This document shows, piece by piece, positions 61,946-64,000 of a stretch of DNA of 64,000 nucleotides. Positions within the stretch are counted from its first letter, which is position 1; the number at the start of each line of letters is the position of its first letter. The stretch is from Gordionus sp. m RMFG-2023 (lineage: Eukaryota; Nematomorpha; Gordioida; Chordodea; Parachordodidae), in assembly GCF_954871325.1 (NCBI RefSeq), contig NC_088775.1, positions 37,115,561 through 37,179,560 on the forward strand, in the 5' to 3' direction. The notes below the pieces were generated by a model that worked only from the letters and a program-made list of their open reading frames with translations, was not told the origin of the DNA and ran no database searches. Both the position numbers and the translations under genes were made by a program.

Positions 61946-62728
61946 TAGGGCTGTGCCGATATTAAATATCAAATCAGCACCAATATATAGCGTTTTCCAA
62001 AAATATCGGATAGGGTCGATACCTGTAAAAACCCAATCCGATCTTTTTACTTTTATTTTTTTTTGTTATTTTATGTTATGTATATTTATTTTACCTTATT
62101 ATAATATTTTCTAAATAATTTTTTTTAAACAATGCAAATGCACAACACCCTCTAAATTTTATTTCTTTTTTAAAATAGATATATAGTATTTTAAAAGTTT
62201 TTTATAAAAATAGTAAGGAACACCTAAAGTTTTATTTATTTTAAATCTTTTTTAATGATAACGCCAATTTTATTATTTATATTTTAATAAAAGAATTTTT
62301 TAAATATGGTATCTGAATTATGGAAATATTTTACAAAAGACAAAGATAATTTTGCAAAATGCGTTATCTGTGGAATCATCTGAGTCTGCCTTCAGTACGG
62401 TAGGGGATATATATATAGTCCATATCGTAGATGCTTATAGCCAGAAAATCTAGAGGCTCTCATATTTATTTTAAAAAATTAATATATTATAATTTTATAT
62501 ATTAAATATTACAATTTTATAATTCATACCAACATAAAATGGATATAATATTAAATATTTTTTTTAATTATAGTCTTAATTGTAGAAATAAAAAAATTAA
62601 TTGAATTCATAATTCAATTTTTGGATAAAAAATATTGATTTCTCAATTACATTTGGTTCAATGGGGGATGGCGAAAAATCAGTATAAATATTGGATCGGT
62701 GAAAAATATGTGGATCGATACAGCCCTA
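61946..62728 (+). mobile_element. Internally deleted hAT / MITE with a BED-finger scrap
   Basis: Ends TAGGGCTGTGCCGATAT and, reverse-complemented, TAGGGCTGTATCGATCC. Flanks CTGATTAC and CTGTTTGC are an 8-bp duplication with two mismatches. At about 62309-62372 the plus strand reads VSELWKYFTKDKDNFAKC then VICGI, the first half of a BED zinc finger. It shares its end type with the shorter MITE at 19997-20705. Confidence 0.8.
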
Positions 62729-63634
62729 CTGTTTGCCACATTTCATTCATATTCATATGATCATTTACTAATTCTATTTTGAAATCAACAAAGCTCGTTC
62801 TTTCATAATTTTTTAAGGATTAAGTAAATTGGGGTATCATTGCTCTGAACATCCAAAAGTCTCTGCATGGTTCTGATCAGATCCAATTTATTTTATGAAT
62901 CATGAATAAATGAACCTATATTTCGATGAGAGATGATTTATATTATCACTTAAGATATACTTACACTTTTTATTTTAGAAGACTTTAGGTTTATATTTAT
63001 TGATTAATGATAGATACTGCCAAGTCAACGTATAGCAATTTTCTAAATACCACCTTAATTTGCTAAATACCGATCAAATTTTATTAAAATGTAATAGGAC
63101 ACTTATTATTTAACATATATTATAATGGAATCACGTGGTCGAGTCCGGTCTTCTATGTATCATCCCCGAATGACAGAACCACAAAGTTGAATTAATAAAA
63201 ATACATGATATTTGCTGGGATTAAAAAAGATAGGGTTGGTATGTGACGCTCTTCCGACTAGGCCACAGACGCTTTCCAAAAATCACGATTTTTCAAATAT
63301 ATATTATAAATAAATTTGGTAGTACCTAACCAAACTAGGAGCTAGCCAATAGGTGAATCAAATATTTCGCTTCATTTAATGATGAATGATTAAAAATTTG
63401 CCTAGTTTAGGAGGTATGAACTAAAATTTTAGTATTATTATGTTATGATGAGGGGAGGTTCCCAAATTTTCCATTATTCAGAAAAAACGTTAATACAGAA
63501 ATTAGTACATTCAATATGAATAAATAATTATGTAAGGCAATAATAAATTGCCCACAAGCTATGCAATCTAAAATAAGGTGTGCATAAATCATCTAACATT
63601 TTACAAATAAAGAGATAAAAAAAATTAGGGAAAG
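62729..63634. other. No supported gene; possible tRNA-derived SINE scrap
   Basis: On the minus strand about 63240-63278 reads GTCTGTGGCCTAGTCGG then AAGAGCGTC, which fits a tRNA D-arm with the A box TGGCCTAGTCGG. A B-box-like GGTCGAGTCC is on the opposite strand at about 63138. No complete tRNA fold. The rest is AT-rich. Confidence 0.35.
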
Positions 63635-63766
63635 TCAAATTTCTGATTCATCATCAAAGGAGAAATGTCTGGTTAGCCAGTCATTCTTAACAGGTTTGTT
63701 ATTATAAATAACATGCCTTAATTGATTTAACATTTGTTTTAACAATCTTGATTCAACAACAAACAT
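63635..63766 (-). CDS. Unidentified short ORF, perhaps a terminal exon
   Basis: From an ATG at 63766 the minus strand reads MFVVESRLLKQMLNQLRHVI, then YNNKPVKNDWLTRHFSFDDE and SEI before TGA. The composition (Trp, His, Arg, Asp, acidic end) is unlike AT-rich noise and resembles the C-terminus of a real protein. I do not recognise it. It is on the same strand as THOC2 and upstream of it, so it could be the last exon of a neighbouring gene. Confidence 0.35.
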   Translation of the reverse strand: MFVVESRLLKQMLNQLRHVIYNNKPVKNDWLTRHFSFDDESEI

Positions 63767-64000
63767 AATAAATAAAATAAAAATGAAGAACTATGGTAAC
63801 TGAATTAAAAACTCGGCTTAAATTATTTATAAAATTTAATATATAATAAAATAAAATATATTTTTCCCAAATTTTTTTTAAAAAAAAAATTAAGTAACGA
63901 GAATTGAAGCAAGTAACAAATGGCGTTTCTTTCTACAAAAAAAGCGCATTAATAAAGACATTACTTCTATCGAAGTTACTTTACAGCACTAGTTTTTGAA

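Noticed and set aside
62800-62890. Minus-strand reading DLIRTMQRLLDVQSNDTP, faintly like THOC2 around DLILENIKSLIGCFNLDP
   Set aside because: Only about six identities, an alternative frame is equally open, and the strongly conserved THOC2 motif that should lie upstream is absent nearby.

Overview
The window is very AT-rich DNA from a eukaryote, most likely an animal. It has one spliced host gene with GT-AG introns of 47 bp to 13.8 kb. Everything else recognisable is dead or non-autonomous class II DNA transposons (piggyBac, hAT, hAT-type MITEs), one Helitron scrap and one Ty3/gypsy fossil. There is no bacterial gene organisation, no rRNA and no CRISPR. The sequence does not identify the species; a compact-exon, TE-rich, AT-rich metazoan fits best.

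The host gene is on the minus strand: THO complex subunit 2 (THOC2), the scaffold of the THO/TREX mRNA-export complex. I traced 20 exons from 57389 down to the stop codon at 11681. Splice phases agree at every junction, and the exons run in the same order as the human protein from about its residue 385 to the C-terminus. The N-terminal part (roughly 380 residues in human) was not found between 57390 and 64000 and may lie beyond the window. Coding exons total about 3.6 kb of a 45.7 kb span; the rest is intron filled with transposons.

Layout, left to right. 1-6 kb: tandem repeats, an old piggyBac scrap (2.9-3.5 kb) between inverted repeats. 6.0-11.0 kb: a piggyBac element with TTAA ends, split by a ZMYM-type hAT with an 8-bp target duplication. 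11.0-11.4 kb: hAT scrap. 11.7-12.9 kb: the last four THOC2 exons. 13.4-20.7 kb (intron): an internally deleted hAT, a second piggyBac carrying three copies of a 16-bp palindrome, and two MITEs. 21.4-25.0 kb: seven THOC2 exons. 25.4-32.6 kb (intron): a 2.4-kb foldback element built of ~118-bp repeats, a ZMYM-hAT scrap, a degenerate DDE-like element with a MITE in it, and a Helitron scrap. 32.7 kb: one exon. 33.7-41.9 kb (intron): a three-level nest, outer hAT > gypsy fossil > two near-identical hAT copies in opposite orientation. 42.2-46.1 kb: MITEs and a second foldback copy. 46.6-49.9 kb: three exons. 50.3-52.2 kb: third foldback copy. 52.6-53.0 kb: an unidentified intronless ORF. 54.1-57.4 kb: five exons. 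59.4-61.9 kb: a third, different piggyBac. 61.9-62.7 kb: a hAT MITE with a BED-finger scrap. 63.6-63.8 kb: an unidentified short ORF.

The elements do not cooperate as a system. The notable biology is how a conserved export-complex gene has had its introns loaded with layered transposons while every splice phase I could check is intact.
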